This document shows positions 43,256 to 54,310 of a stretch of 64,000 bases of DNA, one piece after another; the stretch's first letter is position 1, and every line of letters begins with the position of its first letter. The stretch spans positions 36,723,501 to 36,787,500 of the forward strand of contig CM077011.1 in assembly GCA_039090855.1 (NCBI GenBank), in the 5' to 3' direction. The position numbers and the translations under genes are program-made. The notes under the pieces are model-generated. The model was not told the DNA's origin and did no database searches. It saw nothing but the letters and a program-made list of their open reading frames with translations. The stretch comes from Macrothele yani. Taxonomy: Eukaryota > Arthropoda > Arachnida > Araneae > Macrothelidae.

Positions 43256-45521
43256 TGTTACAGTGGACACACCCCCCCCATCCTAAAACCTGAAGAAAAC
43301 TTTAAAATTTGTCCGCCATGTCGCGTATTGTATGAGGCAGCTAGGAATCACAGTTCGGCAGGCTCACATGTTCTTTTACAGTTCAGTTTTTTTTTATTTA
43401 TTTCTCATTTACGTTGTTTTTTCTTTCGGCTGTTCTCTAAATTAATTAACAAAATTGCGGGATAATTGGGAAGTCGCTCCAATGCTTTTGAAGGCAAGAA
43501 ACGCAATATTTTTGCCATTTTGAATTGCTAGACCTCACACATAGCCCTGAAGTGAAACATAAAAATTCCTATCTCAAGTGTCTTAGAGGGGCTGCAAAAC
43601 GAACGAGGGAAATGTGCTTTCGAATGCGGATGGAAGCAGCAATGTTCGAAGTGGTTTTTCACTTTTCTTTCTTTTCTTCTTTCCGCTTGTAGCTTAACGC
43701 TGTGGTCCGTATGTTTACTTCAGTGGGTGGGCCAAGAGACCCTCAGCAGACACATAACTCTGTCAGCGAGAAAGATACTTTGACTGACGTATGCGAGGGA
43801 CAATGGGCAATTAAGAGTTTAGAATCGCTGAAAAGAATAGGGGGTGGATTCGAGCGTTGTTTTCGGTCAGCAGTTGCCGATATACGCTTAAGGTAAAAGC
43901 ACGTCTGATTTCGCTCGGCCGAGAAAATTAATCTCAGGGCTGGCGGTCGCAACTCGATAAAAAAATGGAAACGAAACCTGCGAGTGGCATATTTGAACTG
44001 CGTACTCAGGCAGGGTAGATAGATAGATGGTTTGCGAACGGAAAGGAACTGACTGAATTGGGAATGAACGGTCAAAAAGGACGGAAGGTAGCGACGGACG
44101 GAATCAACTATAGCAGCAGCGGAATTGAATGTGTCCCACTCTCCCAGCAGTCGACGTTCACAATTATTTCTTCACGACAACAAAAATCATTTCCCAGGAA
44201 CACAGAAAATCAATCTTGGAAACCGCAACATCAGATGTGAGAGGGCCTATTTTGCTTAACGGCCACCTTCAAATCGTCACGAGAATAGATCAGTGTGCAC
44301 TCTAATCATTGCAACAAAGTGCGGCGTGATATTATTATTTTTAAGTGTGTGCTTCATTTACATCAAGCGTCAAAGTGAAGTGTTGAATCATCGGTGCTGC
44401 CACATGGTGCAAGTGTCTGTGTGTGTGTTTTTTGTTTTGTCGTGTGATATTATGTGATACACAACGGATTTGCACAGCAAAGTCACGTAACTGTAAGTAG
44501 ATGAATATTTCCTTTTTCTTTCTTCGCACATCTGCGAACTTGTGCCATCCCGACACCCAAAGCTGCATGGACATAGATGCAGTAATGCTGAGTGACTGAA
44601 CCTCAGAGGAAATACCTGCACATACAGATTTCAATTTCTTACAGGGCCCATTTCCTGATTACTTTTTTTACATGAATAAGGGAGAAGGTGTGGCCACAAA
44701 TTCCGCTGGGCGGGACAGTTTCTTTTAACTTTGGTTCAGGACCAACGTCAGCGGGGCAGGGTTCTGCATGTGCATGCTTATTAGATTTAGTTAATTAACT
44801 TTGGCAGTATTTCGCACTTATAATCTTATACCGCAAATTAACGTGCTTGTGTATTTTGTGTCGCGAGTATTTTCAATGTGATCGTTTGCATATAATTTTT
44901 TTTTCATTCTCTAAGCAATTGTATATGAATATCACCTGCAGCTCTATTTAGTGTGTAAACGAGTAGTATTTCTTGTTCAGATAGTCCGGTGGAGACTCAG
45001 TCGGCTTGTGTCTTCCGACAGTAATGTGTGACACCGTATGCTGCCCACATAAGAGGGGCAATTGTCTATGCGCCTAGAGAGCGCCGTATCTGTTTAAATC
45101 TCGCAGAACGTTATTAAATGTTGTGTTGTGTATTTGAGAATCATGTGTTATTTGCGAAAGTGAGTGTTGTACTGGCTGGTTGGGGATTGAATGTACCGGA
45201 GTAAGATCCGGACCACTACACTCAGTCACGAATTGGTGATTGCGGGTGAACCTCATCACAACTCTGATCCCAAAGTATCATTTTTTTAGATTATTTTATT
45301 TTTTATTTGTTGTTGTTATTTTGTTCACAAGGTGGATTCACCCAAGCCTTATGCTTCGGGTCATTCTTCAACTTTTCATTTTTTATGTTCTGGTGTGAAT
45401 CTTTGAGTGCAGCAGTGCACCTGAGATTCTCACCTGGTGCCGTGGCCAACTAAATTGTACTTCAGGTCTCAAGCACCGTTACCGGCAGACTCGGCAGGAA
45501 CACTGCTAGTGCCGTGTAACA
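43256..45521 (+). repeat. 5' LTR of the Gypsy element
   Basis: Starts TGTTACAGTGGACAC and ends GCCGTGTAACA; TGTTAC/GTAACA form the short terminal inverted repeat. By eye it differs from the 3' LTR by two substitutions (A/C near 43271, G/A at 43973) and two T-run length changes. At 2.27 kb it is unusually long for a Gypsy LTR. Small frames inside (43702-43896 and others) are also present in the 3' copy and look non-coding. Confidence 0.95.
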
Positions 45522-45525
45522 TTAA

Positions 45526-45543
45526 TGGTGCCGTTGTCCCAGG
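45526..45543 (+). other. Primer binding site
   Basis: TGGTGCCGTTGTCCCAGG starts four bases after the LTR and has the TGG expected opposite a tRNA 3' CCA. The tRNA species was not identified. Confidence 0.7.
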
Positions 45544-45725
45544 ATCGATACCTATATTTTGCAGCTAGCCGAACAACACTCATGTTCGTAAAATAAGTGC
45601 GAATTGACTGCCATTACTATTTTTATTTAGTTTTGTTCGGTGCGAATTTTGTATAATTTAGCATTAAGTAAGCCTTAAGCTGTTTTCTAAGAACTGCCAT
45701 AATTTTAGGGGGTAAGAAAAACAAA

Positions 45726-46976
45726 ATGGCTAACACGAAAAAATCGTCATCTGCGAGTCACATGGATTCAGATGATTCTGGTGGTCACTCTGACGGAGAA
45801 CATGTGAGCACTGGGGCTGCAATTGTTCCGGAAGAGAGTACACCTGTTACAAGTACAGCGGGTACATCACAGCTGAGACAAACAGCTTTAGCCGCACCTA
45901 TGGTTTACGGTGAGCAAATAGCGGGATGCATAAACATGTTGAGGCTATTTACAGGCACTGATCCGCTGTATCGTGCTAAACACTTTTTTCAGGATGTCGA
46001 AAGTGTAGCGATGGTGGGTAGATGGTGTGAGCAAACTAAACTCGCGATTGCAAAATCTAAATTTCGGGAGAGAGCTGCTGAATTTCTATCTGATAGCGAT
46101 GAGCTGAGGGCTGAAACCGAATATGTAAATTTTAAACGGCTTGTCATTGATCGCTTCCAAGCCGAAGAGCCATTGGTAACGCGAATGAAGCAGTTTATGA
46201 ATTGTGTGCAATTGCCAGGACAAGACGTTCGGCAGTACGCAACACGTCTTAAGAGCGCAGCTACGAAATATCATGGTCATAAGTCGGATATGTCCGAAGA
46301 GACAAGGAAGCACAGGGATCAAGAAGCGATGTGCCAATTTATTTCAGGGTTATCTGAATCGATTAGGCGTTGGGTACTAACAAAATGCCCGGAAACTTTG
46401 GATGCTGCAGTTCTCATCGCAATTCAAGAGGAGGAGAATTTAGCACTCATGGGTAGAAAAACTTCGGTGAATACGGTGGAAGGAGGCAGAGGGGACGAGG
46501 AGTCGGTAATGCTGGCCCGCACTTTGCAACAGATGTTGTCGCGTTTGGAAGCCACGGAGAATACGGTAGGGCAGTTAGTCGGGAATTCTCAGGGAAGAGA
46601 AGACAGGAAATCGGAAGGGAATGAGAGAAATAGAGAGACATTTCAGCGATCTAACCCCCAGCTCTTCGGGGCGGAACGAGCTAGATGGAAGGAAACAAGG
46701 CCAGATGATCGCCGGGGTTTCGGTAATCGAAATGATTCACTCGAGGAGAATTGTGGATCGCAACAAACACGGCGCAGCAAAAGTAGAATCGTGTGCTTTG
46801 GGTGTGGATTAGAAGGCCACGTGATCCGGTTGTGCCCTAATTTGGATGGGTCAAATAGGACGGAGACAATACCCAAACAGGTATATAGCAGAGGAAGTGG
46901 AAGAGATTCTCATTACGAGGTATCAGGAAAATTTGGTACACAGAAACCAGATTCCAAGAATAAGTCTTTAAACTAA
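45726..46976 (+). CDS. gag: Gypsy gag polyprotein, intact
   Basis: This 416-residue protein would form the retrotransposon particle. It starts at AAAATGGCTAAC and opens with a serine- and aspartate-rich segment. A capsid-like helical region follows (FKRLVIDRFQAEEPLVTRMK, then DVRQYATRLKSAATKYHG), then a charged linker and a CCHC zinc knuckle (CFGCGLEGHVIRLC) near residue 360 that would bind RNA. There is no internal stop. The last codons before the TAA at 46974 contain the heptamer TTTAAAC in frame for -1 slippage, so protease and pol are probably made as a gag-pro fusion. Confidence 0.93.
   Translation: MANTKKSSSASHMDSDDSGGHSDGEHVSTGAAIVPEESTPVTSTAGTSQLRQTALAAPMVYGEQIAGCINMLRLFTGTDPLYRAKHFFQDVESVAMVGRWCEQTKLAIAKSKFRERAAEFLSDSDELRAETEYVNFKRLVIDRFQAEEPLVTRMKQFMNCVQLPGQDVRQYATRLKSAATKYHGHKSDMSEETRKHRDQEAMCQFISGLSESIRRWVLTKCPETLDAAVLIAIQEEENLALMGRKTSVNTVEGGRGDEESVMLARTLQQMLSRLEATENTVGQLVGNSQGREDRKSEGNERNRETFQRSNPQLFGAERARWKETRPDDRRGFGNRNDSLEENCGSQQTRRSKSRIVCFGCGLEGHVIRLCPNLDGSNRTETIPKQVYSRGSGRDSHYEVSGKFGTQKPDSKNKSLN
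46967..46973 (+). promoter_or_regulatory. Programmed -1 ribosomal frameshift heptamer, U UUA AAC
   Basis: In the gag frame the codons are TCT-TTA-AAC-TAA, giving X XXY YYZ phasing on TTTAAAC right before the stop. A -1 slip enters the protease frame, which is open from 46964 to 47479. I could not identify a strong downstream stem; only a 5-bp AGAGG/CCTCT pairing at 46994/47025 was noticed. Confidence 0.85.
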
Positions 46977-47479
46977 ATAAGGGTCGATTTGTAAGAGGTA
47001 TCTCGGCCCAGTCAGAGTTTAAATCCTCTCAGGTGCGTTATGTTTCTATTCAAAGTGGGGACAATTTGCCGATTATTAACGCAGATCTCGAAGGCGACAA
47101 AATTAAGTTATTAGTCGACACGGGATCATCGGTAACTCTTTTGGCGAAAGATGCTTATTTAAGATTGAAAGGTCGCAGGAAATTGACTCCCATCAATTCA
47201 GATTTAAGGATAAAAAGCAACACAGGGGAAACCATTCCAACCTTAGGATGTTACAACGTAAACCTGCGAATCAAAGGAAGAAATATCTTTGTCAAAGCCC
47301 ATGTGTCAAAATACCCGCTGAGTGAAAATTACTCAGCATTGTTAGGAATTGATGCGATGCGAACACATCACTTAACCTTCTCTGCCCATTCGAATCAGCT
47401 GTTGTTTCCCGACCCCCACCCACGCGGTGCTCTCCGCAGAAAGAGAGGGACGCGGACGATATGCTTGAGGAGGGGGTGA
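46973..47479 (+). CDS. Gypsy aspartic protease domain (frame -1 to gag)
   Basis: The retropepsin signature LLVDTGSSVTLLA lies at about 47107-47145, and the second conserved block reads YSALLGIDAM near 47330. The domain would cleave the polyprotein. The frame is entered from gag by -1 slippage and has no start codon of its own that I would trust (a GTG at 47033 is inside it). It ends at 47479 and overlaps the open reverse-transcriptase frame from 47353. A change of one more step to the -1 frame is needed to reach pol; no canonical slippery heptamer in the right phase is present in the overlap, so this is probably a mutation. Confidence 0.88.
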   Translation, partial: LNKGRFVRGISAQSEFKSSQVRYVSIQSGDNLPIINADLEGDKIKLLVDTGSSVTLLAKDAYLRLKGRRKLTPINSDLRIKSNTGETIPTLGCYNVNLRIKGRNIFVKAHVSKYPLSENYSALLGIDAMRTHHLTFSAHSNQLLFPDPHPRGALRRKRGTRTICLRRG

Positions 47480-50400
47480 CTGTTGCCTCCCTGGCGCAGA
47501 AAACTTGTGTCCCTCCCAACGCAGAAATGTTCCTTCAAGTGAAGTTGGGAACACCGCTTCGTATGAGAGTACAGACTGTCTTGTTTGAACCGCATCCACG
47601 TGCACGCAAAGATGGATTACTTTTGGCACGGTCTGTTAATAATGTCGCATCAAGTGGTTTATATGATGTAAAAGTAGCAAACACTAGTAGTTCCCCTATT
47701 TGGTTAAACAAACATACTAAGCTATTTCAAGTAGAACCTGTGGAAATCACTCAGAATTCACGGGAAATAGGTGTAACGCAGCGCGGTACTTTGCCTGTGT
47801 CTGCCGGTGATTTTAAATTGGAGCATTTGAATTATTTTGAACGTGAGAAGGTTTTGGAATTACTGATGACATATTCCGATGTTTTTGCACGGGATCCCAT
47901 AGATTTGCAGGGCACTGACCTCGCTGAACATGAAATTCATCTAACAGATGACAAACCCTTTAAGCTTCGCCCATACAATGTTCCGCATGCTCTTAGACCT
48001 GAATTAAAAGATCAAGTGAATGAATTACTGGATGCTGGAATTATTTCTAAGTCGGATAGTCCATATAGCTCCCCAATTGTCCTCATTCGAAAACGGGACA
48101 ATTCATATCGTTTCTGTTGTGACTTTAGAAAATTGAATCAGATAACCAGAAAAGACAGTTACCCAGTCCCCAGAATACAACAGACCCTATCTCTTTTGCA
48201 TGGATGCCGAATTTTCTCGAAAATAGACCTTTTGGCAGGGTATCATCAAATCAAAATCAGTGAACAAGACAAGCACAAAACTGCTTTTTCCTGCGAATTT
48301 GGTCATTTCGAGTGGAACCGTCTCCCGTTTGGATTGTGCAACAGTCCTGCAACTTTTGAAAGAGCTCTAGACTCATTGTTTTTGGACAAGCGTGATGATG
48401 GCATTCTAGTGTACGTGGACGATATTTTGTGTGCATCTAAGACCTTAAATGAACACTTGGAGAAATTGGAGTTAATTTTCTAACGTTTAAGAAGGCACAA
48501 GCTTAAAATTAAGCCAAGTAAATGTGAGTTTGCGACCAAGGAGGTTACATATCTTGGGCACCTTCTGGATGGTCAAGGAGTAAGGCCAAACCCTGAAAAC
48601 GTGGAGGCCGTACGGGATTTTCCAGCCCCACGCACTGTTAAGCACGTCCGAGCCTTTTTGGGAATGGCGGGCTACTACAGGCGCCATATCAAAAATTTTG
48701 CATCCATTGCCCAACCTTTGACAAATCTCACCAGGAGAAATGTAAAATTTATCTGGGATGAGCAGTGTGAGGAGTCCTTCCAGCAATTGAGGAGGGCGCT
48801 CATAAGTGAGCCGCTGTTGGCTTACCCAGATTTCTCGAAAAGATTCTTCGTGACCACAGATGCATCCAAATTGGCTATTGCGGGTATACTCGAGCAGGAG
48901 GACGAAGAGGGCGTCAGACATCCTATTGCATTCTTCAGCAGAAAACTTAATCCCGCAGAACAAAATTACAGCGCAACTGAGCAAGAGGCTTTGGCAATAG
49001 TTGCATCCATCACGCATTGGCGGGAATATTTAGTGGGTAGGCAGTTTACAGTTATAACTGATCACAGACCCTTAAAGTGGCTGATGACGCTAAAGACTCC
49101 CAACTCTAGGCTTGTTAGGTGGAATCTCAGTCTATCCGAATATGATTTTGATGTAATGTATCGCCCAGGGAAGAAGAATACAAACGCGGATGTGTTGTCG
49201 AGGCATATTGCAGCAGTGGTAGCAAGTGATGCGGCTCCAGGCCCTACATTTGATGCTGAGGCCATAAAGGCTGCACAACGGGCAGACCCGAATTTGGTCG
49301 AAGTAATCGATTGCATCGAGGGGCGTGACTACTCTGCTGTTGATAAAATCACAGATACCTACTTCATGCGTGACGACCTGCTATATCATTTTTCCTTGCC
49401 AGCCAAAAACAGTCCACGCAGACTTGTTACTGAACAGTTGGTGGTGCCTGACTCTCTAAAGTCTGAGGTAATGAGAGCTGAGCATGATGGTATAAGCGCA
49501 GGGCACTTAGGGTTTGAGAAGACATTGGGGCGAATTAGACTCAAATATTTTTGGCTCAATATGTTTGCTGATGTAAAAAATTACACTGCTAGTTGTGAGG
49601 AGTGTTTAAAACGCCGGGGCTACAAGAGAAACCAAAAGGCGGGTTTAATTACCCCGGAAATAGTGCCAGTTCCGTGGTCCAAAATTTCCATGGACATCGC
49701 AGGACCTCTTCCCACGACAGAGAACGGGAACAAGTACCTATTGGTAGTCACCGACTCTTTTACCAAGTATATTGAGCTAATCCCCTTAAAATCTCAAACA
49801 GCCAAAGAAGTAGCTGAAAAATTCTCGACGCACGTTATAGCGAGACATGGTGTACCTCATACTTTGTTGACTGACAGAGGGACGAACTTTTTGTCAGAAT
49901 TAATGTCCGAACTCTACAGAAGATTAGGCATTAAGAAACTGAATACGAGCCCGAGGCATCCGGAGACTGACGGACAAGCGGAACGAAGTATCCGTACAGT
50001 GATGCACTCCTTAGCGCTTTACTGTTCTCCGACTGGGAAAGATTGGGATAAGTTTACAGATTTTGTAGCTATGGCGTACAGAGCGGCCACTCACAGCGCT
50101 ACTAGGGAAACTCCCAATTTCCTCATGTTTGGAAGGGACTTTAATATGCCTGGGCATTTGCTGAGCGAGGAAATCCCTTGGAGCTACTCTGAGCACCCGA
50201 ATGATGCAGAGAGCTTGGTTATGCGAATGCAGGAAGCATTCAGAATTGTTCGCGATAACCTTGAAGAGGCAGCCCAGAACTCAAGGGACTATCGGGCACG
50301 GACGGCAGTAGATAAGCAAATCAAGGTGGGTGATCTTGTTTATCAACACGACCCTTCGGCGTCCAAGGCAAGATCGCGCAAGCTGATGAAACCGTCCATA

Positions 50401-50994
50401 GGACCCTTTAGAGTGGTGGAAAAGACTTCACCAGTTAACTTCAAAATTGTGCCGGTGAACGATATGAGGCGTCCTCGCCTAACCCATGTTGATAGGATCT
50501 TTAAAGCCCCACAGAGAAGGGTATTCGACACGTGGCATTTCCAGGAAACAGTTCGGGATGCGGGAGATGAACCTGAGTCACAGCACCTCGCACGAACCAC
50601 ATGGGAGTCCGAAGATGCAGAATTGTATGAAGATGATGAATGGGAGAGCCCAATGTGGATGCTACAGTCGGGCGACCCAACGCCCTCCGCAGCAATTCCG
50701 CCTCCCTCAGAAACAGAACCCTTTGCAGCGCGAACCCGCATGATTGTAGATCCCTTACGAGTGCAGGGAAGCCAGGTCAAAAGTCCTCCAATCATTTCGC
50801 GGGCGTCGCTGAGACCAAGGGATGATTACGGGCGGGTGTTAAGGGCTAGTAACACCATGCCACACACTGACAGACGGGGAGCAGTCGACATTATAGTGGA
50901 TCCCCAGGAAGACTGTGACACCACGATTATCTACGATGTTGAGAAGGAACTCGAAGACAGTGGAACGCAAGAATTTGGCATCGAGCGCAGATAA
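47353..50994 (+). pseudogene. pol: Gypsy pol: reverse transcriptase, RNase H, integrase; one stop codon
   Basis: One frame runs from 47353 to the stop at 50992, interrupted only by TAA at 48481-48483. The reverse transcriptase has the YVDD active site at 48412-48423 and the upstream FRKLNQITRKDSYPVPRIQQ block. RNase H covers about 48840-49200 (FVTTDASKLAIAG, ATEQEALAIV, TDHRPLKWL). Integrase has the HHCC zinc site (GHLGFEKTL through CEECLKR) and the core acids in SMDIAGPL, LLTDRGTNF and HPETDGQAER. The last part holds a GPF/Y-type module (GPFRVVEK). The stop lies between palm and thumb of the reverse transcriptase, in ELIF-stop-RLRRH, where relatives usually have FxRL with a sense codon. One base change could have made it. 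Confidence 0.92.
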
Positions 50995-51285
50995 AAGCGG
51001 GCGTAGGAGCATCGAACGTGAGAGATCTGTGGAACTCGTGGATTCTCGAAGCTATGCCTCATATTTAAATTTTCTTTCCGCCTATCTCGACGGGTAGCAA
51101 TGAACGTGTGATGAAATCCTTAAACTTTCCTTCCGCTCTCAGGGCACTTAAGTCCGGAATTAGGTGCCTTGCGACGGTGGGAAAGAGTTGAGTGTTTACA
51201 GTTAAAAAAAAAAAAAAATGGAATGATTGGATGAATAAACTTCATCCAGTCATCCCTTTTTTTTTCTTTCATGGGGGGATGGAAT
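50995..51285 (+). other. 3' untranslated region and polypurine tract
   Basis: No coding sequence. It ends with the purine-rich CATGGGGGGATGGA directly before the 3' LTR, the plus-strand primer site. Confidence 0.75.
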
Positions 51286-53554
51286 GTTACAGTGGACACC
51301 CCCCCCCCCATCCTAAAACCTGAAGAAAACTTTAAAATTTGTCCGCCATGTCGCGTATTGTATGAGGCAGCTAGGAATCACAGTTCGGCAGGCTCACATG
51401 TTCTTTTACAGTTCAGTTTTTTTTTATTTATTTCTCATTTACGTTGTTTTTTCTTTCGGCTGTTCTCTAAATTAATTAACAAAATTGCGGGATAATTGGG
51501 AAGTCGCTCCAATGCTTTTGAAGGCAAGAAACGCAATATTTTTGCCATTTTGAATTGCTAGACCTCACACATAGCCCTGAAGTGAAACATAAAAATTCCT
51601 ATCTCAAGTGTCTTAGAGGGGCTGCAAAACGAACGAGGGAAATGTGCTTTCGAATGCGGATGGAAGCAGCAATGTTCGAAGTGGTTTTTCACTTTTCTTT
51701 CTTTTCTTCTTTCCGCTTGTAGCTTAACGCTGTGGTCCGTATGTTTACTTCAGTGGGTGGGCCAAGAGACCCTCAGCAGACACATAACTCTGTCAGCGAG
51801 AAAGATACTTTGACTGACGTATGCGAGGGACAATGGGCAATTAAGAGTTTAGAATCGCTGAAAAGAATAGGGGGTGGATTCGAGCGTTGTTTTCGGTCAG
51901 CAGTTGCCGATATACGCTTAAGGTAAAAGCACGTCTGATTTCGCTCGGCCGAGAAAATTAATCTCAGGGCTGGCGGTCGCAACTCGATAAAAAAATGGAA
52001 ACAAAACCTGCGAGTGGCATATTTGAACTGCGTACTCAGGCAGGGTAGATAGATAGATGGTTTGCGAACGGAAAGGAACTGACTGAATTGGGAATGAACG
52101 GTCAAAAAGGACGGAAGGTAGCGACGGACGGAATCAACTATAGCAGCAGCGGAATTGAATGTGTCCCACTCTCCCAGCAGTCGACGTTCACAATTATTTC
52201 TTCACGACAACAAAAATCATTTCCCAGGAACACAGAAAATCAATCTTGGAAACCGCAACATCAGATGTGAGAGGGCCTATTTTGCTTAACGGCCACCTTC
52301 AAATCGTCACGAGAATAGATCAGTGTGCACTCTAATCATTGCAACAAAGTGCGGCGTGATATTATTATTTTTAAGTGTGTGCTTCATTTACATCAAGCGT
52401 CAAAGTGAAGTGTTGAATCATCGGTGCTGCCACATGGTGCAAGTGTCTGTGTGTGTGTTTTTTGTTTTGTCGTGTGATATTATGTGATACACAACGGATT
52501 TGCACAGCAAAGTCACGTAACTGTAAGTAGATGAATATTTCCTTTTTCTTTCTTCGCACATCTGCGAACTTGTGCCATCCCGACACCCAAAGCTGCATGG
52601 ACATAGATGCAGTAATGCTGAGTGACTGAACCTCAGAGGAAATACCTGCACATACAGATTTCAATTTCTTACAGGGCCCATTTCCTGATTACTTTTTTTA
52701 CATGAATAAGGGAGAAGGTGTGGCCACAAATTCCGCTGGGCGGGACAGTTTCTTTTAACTTTGGTTCAGGACCAACGTCAGCGGGGCAGGGTTCTGCATG
52801 TGCATGCTTATTAGATTTAGTTAATTAACTTTGGCAGTATTTCGCACTTATAATCTTATACCGCAAATTAACGTGCTTGTGTATTTTGTGTCGCGAGTAT
52901 TTTCAATGTGATCGTTTGCATATAATTTTTTTTTTCATTCTCTAAGCAATTGTATATGAATATCACCTGCAGCTCTATTTAGTGTGTAAACGAGTAGTAT
53001 TTCTTGTTCAGATAGTCCGGTGGAGACTCAGTCGGCTTGTGTCTTCCGACAGTAATGTGTGACACCGTATGCTGCCCACATAAGAGGGGCAATTGTCTAT
53101 GCGCCTAGAGAGCGCCGTATCTGTTTAAATCTCGCAGAACGTTATTAAATGTTGTGTTGTGTATTTGAGAATCATGTGTTATTTGCGAAAGTGAGTGTTG
53201 TACTGGCTGGTTGGGGATTGAATGTACCGGAGTAAGATCCGGACCACTACACTCAGTCACGAATTGGTGATTGCGGGTGAACCTCATCACAACTCTGATC
53301 CCAAAGTATCATTTTTTTTTAGATTATTTTATTTTTTATTTGTTGTTGTTATTTTGTTCACAAGGTGGATTCACCCAAGCCTTATGCTTCGGGTCATTCT
53401 TCAACTTTTCATTTTTTATGTTCTGGTGTGAATCTTTGAGTGCAGCAGTGCACCTGAGATTCTCACCTGGTGCCGTGGCCAACTAAATTGTACTTCAGGT
53501 CTCAAGCACCGTTACCGGCAGACTCGGCAGGAACACTGCTAGTGCCGTGTAACA
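51286..53554 (+). repeat. 3' LTR of the Gypsy element
   Basis: Direct repeat of 43256-45521 with the same start and end. Three bases longer because of two T-runs (52927 and 53311 regions). The near identity marks a recent insertion. Confidence 0.95.
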
Positions 53555-53558
53555 TTAA

Positions 53559-54094
53559 CAAGACGACTTTGTTCGAAGCCTCAGCATATCTCCCATGAAT
53601 ATTGCATGTTATGATGCTTGTGATGATGTTACGACTTCTCAGCATCCCAAAAGCTTGAACTTTTTTTAATCGCCACTATTTCAGTTTTGGGGGAAATTTC
53701 AAAAAATGAGGACATTTGATGTTCTCAGTCGGTTTTCACGAAATTGAGGACAAAGCATTAAAATTGAAGACTGTCCCCAAAAAATGAGGATATCTGTGAG
53801 GACACCTTAATTCAAAATATAAGTTTTTAGCAATACGTCACGGGGAACACGGAACGCCACCTTCACGTCCAGCAGGAATTCCCGAATCCCCTTCGAATGT
53901 ACATTTGTCTATGAAGATGTGTGATGCATCACCAATGGATTACTGTGACTTTGGGTTCTCGAAATGGGCCCAGGGAGATTGGCAACTGGGAACCCTCTTT
54001 GGGTTATGAAGAGCAAAGAAGAGCTGTGAAAGATTTCTAAAGTGGAAACTGCGATGCCAGGCAACAGTTCAGCATCGAGCATTTTCTTTTTTTT
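53559..54094. other. Gene-free right flank of the Gypsy element
   Basis: Contains several GAGGACA/GAGGATA motifs at 53715-53810 that mirror those left of the element; otherwise nothing recognised. Confidence 0.5.
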
Positions 54095-54310
54095 TATGTC
54101 TTTTGCTTTGGGGATTAGCGACCATCACAAACATTTCTTAAGTGGTTGTCCATCCCTAATTTAAGGCCAGTGGTTTCCAGAAAGAGAGAGAGAGAGTCAG
54201 TGACATAGGACTAACACACCACCTATAAATTCATATCAAACCAGGGTAACAGTCAGATGACAAGCACAAAACTAGCACTCTAACCACAGCATTTAAACCT
54301 GCTGACCGAC
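54095..54310 (-). repeat. tRNA-derived SINE, strongly diverged copy
   Basis: Poly-T (54084-54094), GGGGATTAGCGACCATCACA, TCCCTAATTTAAGGCCAGTG and AGAGAGTCAGTGACATAGGA keep the order of the family body. The head region is barely recognisable (CACTCTAACCACAGCA). Confidence 0.6.

Larger units (their letters stand above)
43256..53554 (+). mobile_element. Ty3/Gypsy LTR retrotransposon, recent insertion
   Basis: Two direct LTRs of about 2.27 kb enclose PBS, gag, protease, reverse transcriptase, RNase H, integrase and a purine tract, in that order, the domain order of Ty3/Gypsy. TTAA occurs immediately outside both LTRs (43252-43255 and 53555-53558) and is the likely 4-bp target duplication. There is no env frame between integrase and the 3' LTR. 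Protein coding is intact except for one frame change and one stop in pol. Confidence 0.97.

Noticed and set aside
43702..45259. Small frames inside the LTR as an accessory gene
   Set aside because: They are duplicated in both LTRs simply because LTRs are copies; there is no motif or protein-like composition.
50995..51285. A possible env gene after integrase
   Set aside because: Only 290 bp lie between pol and the 3' LTR and no frame has a signal peptide or membrane segment.
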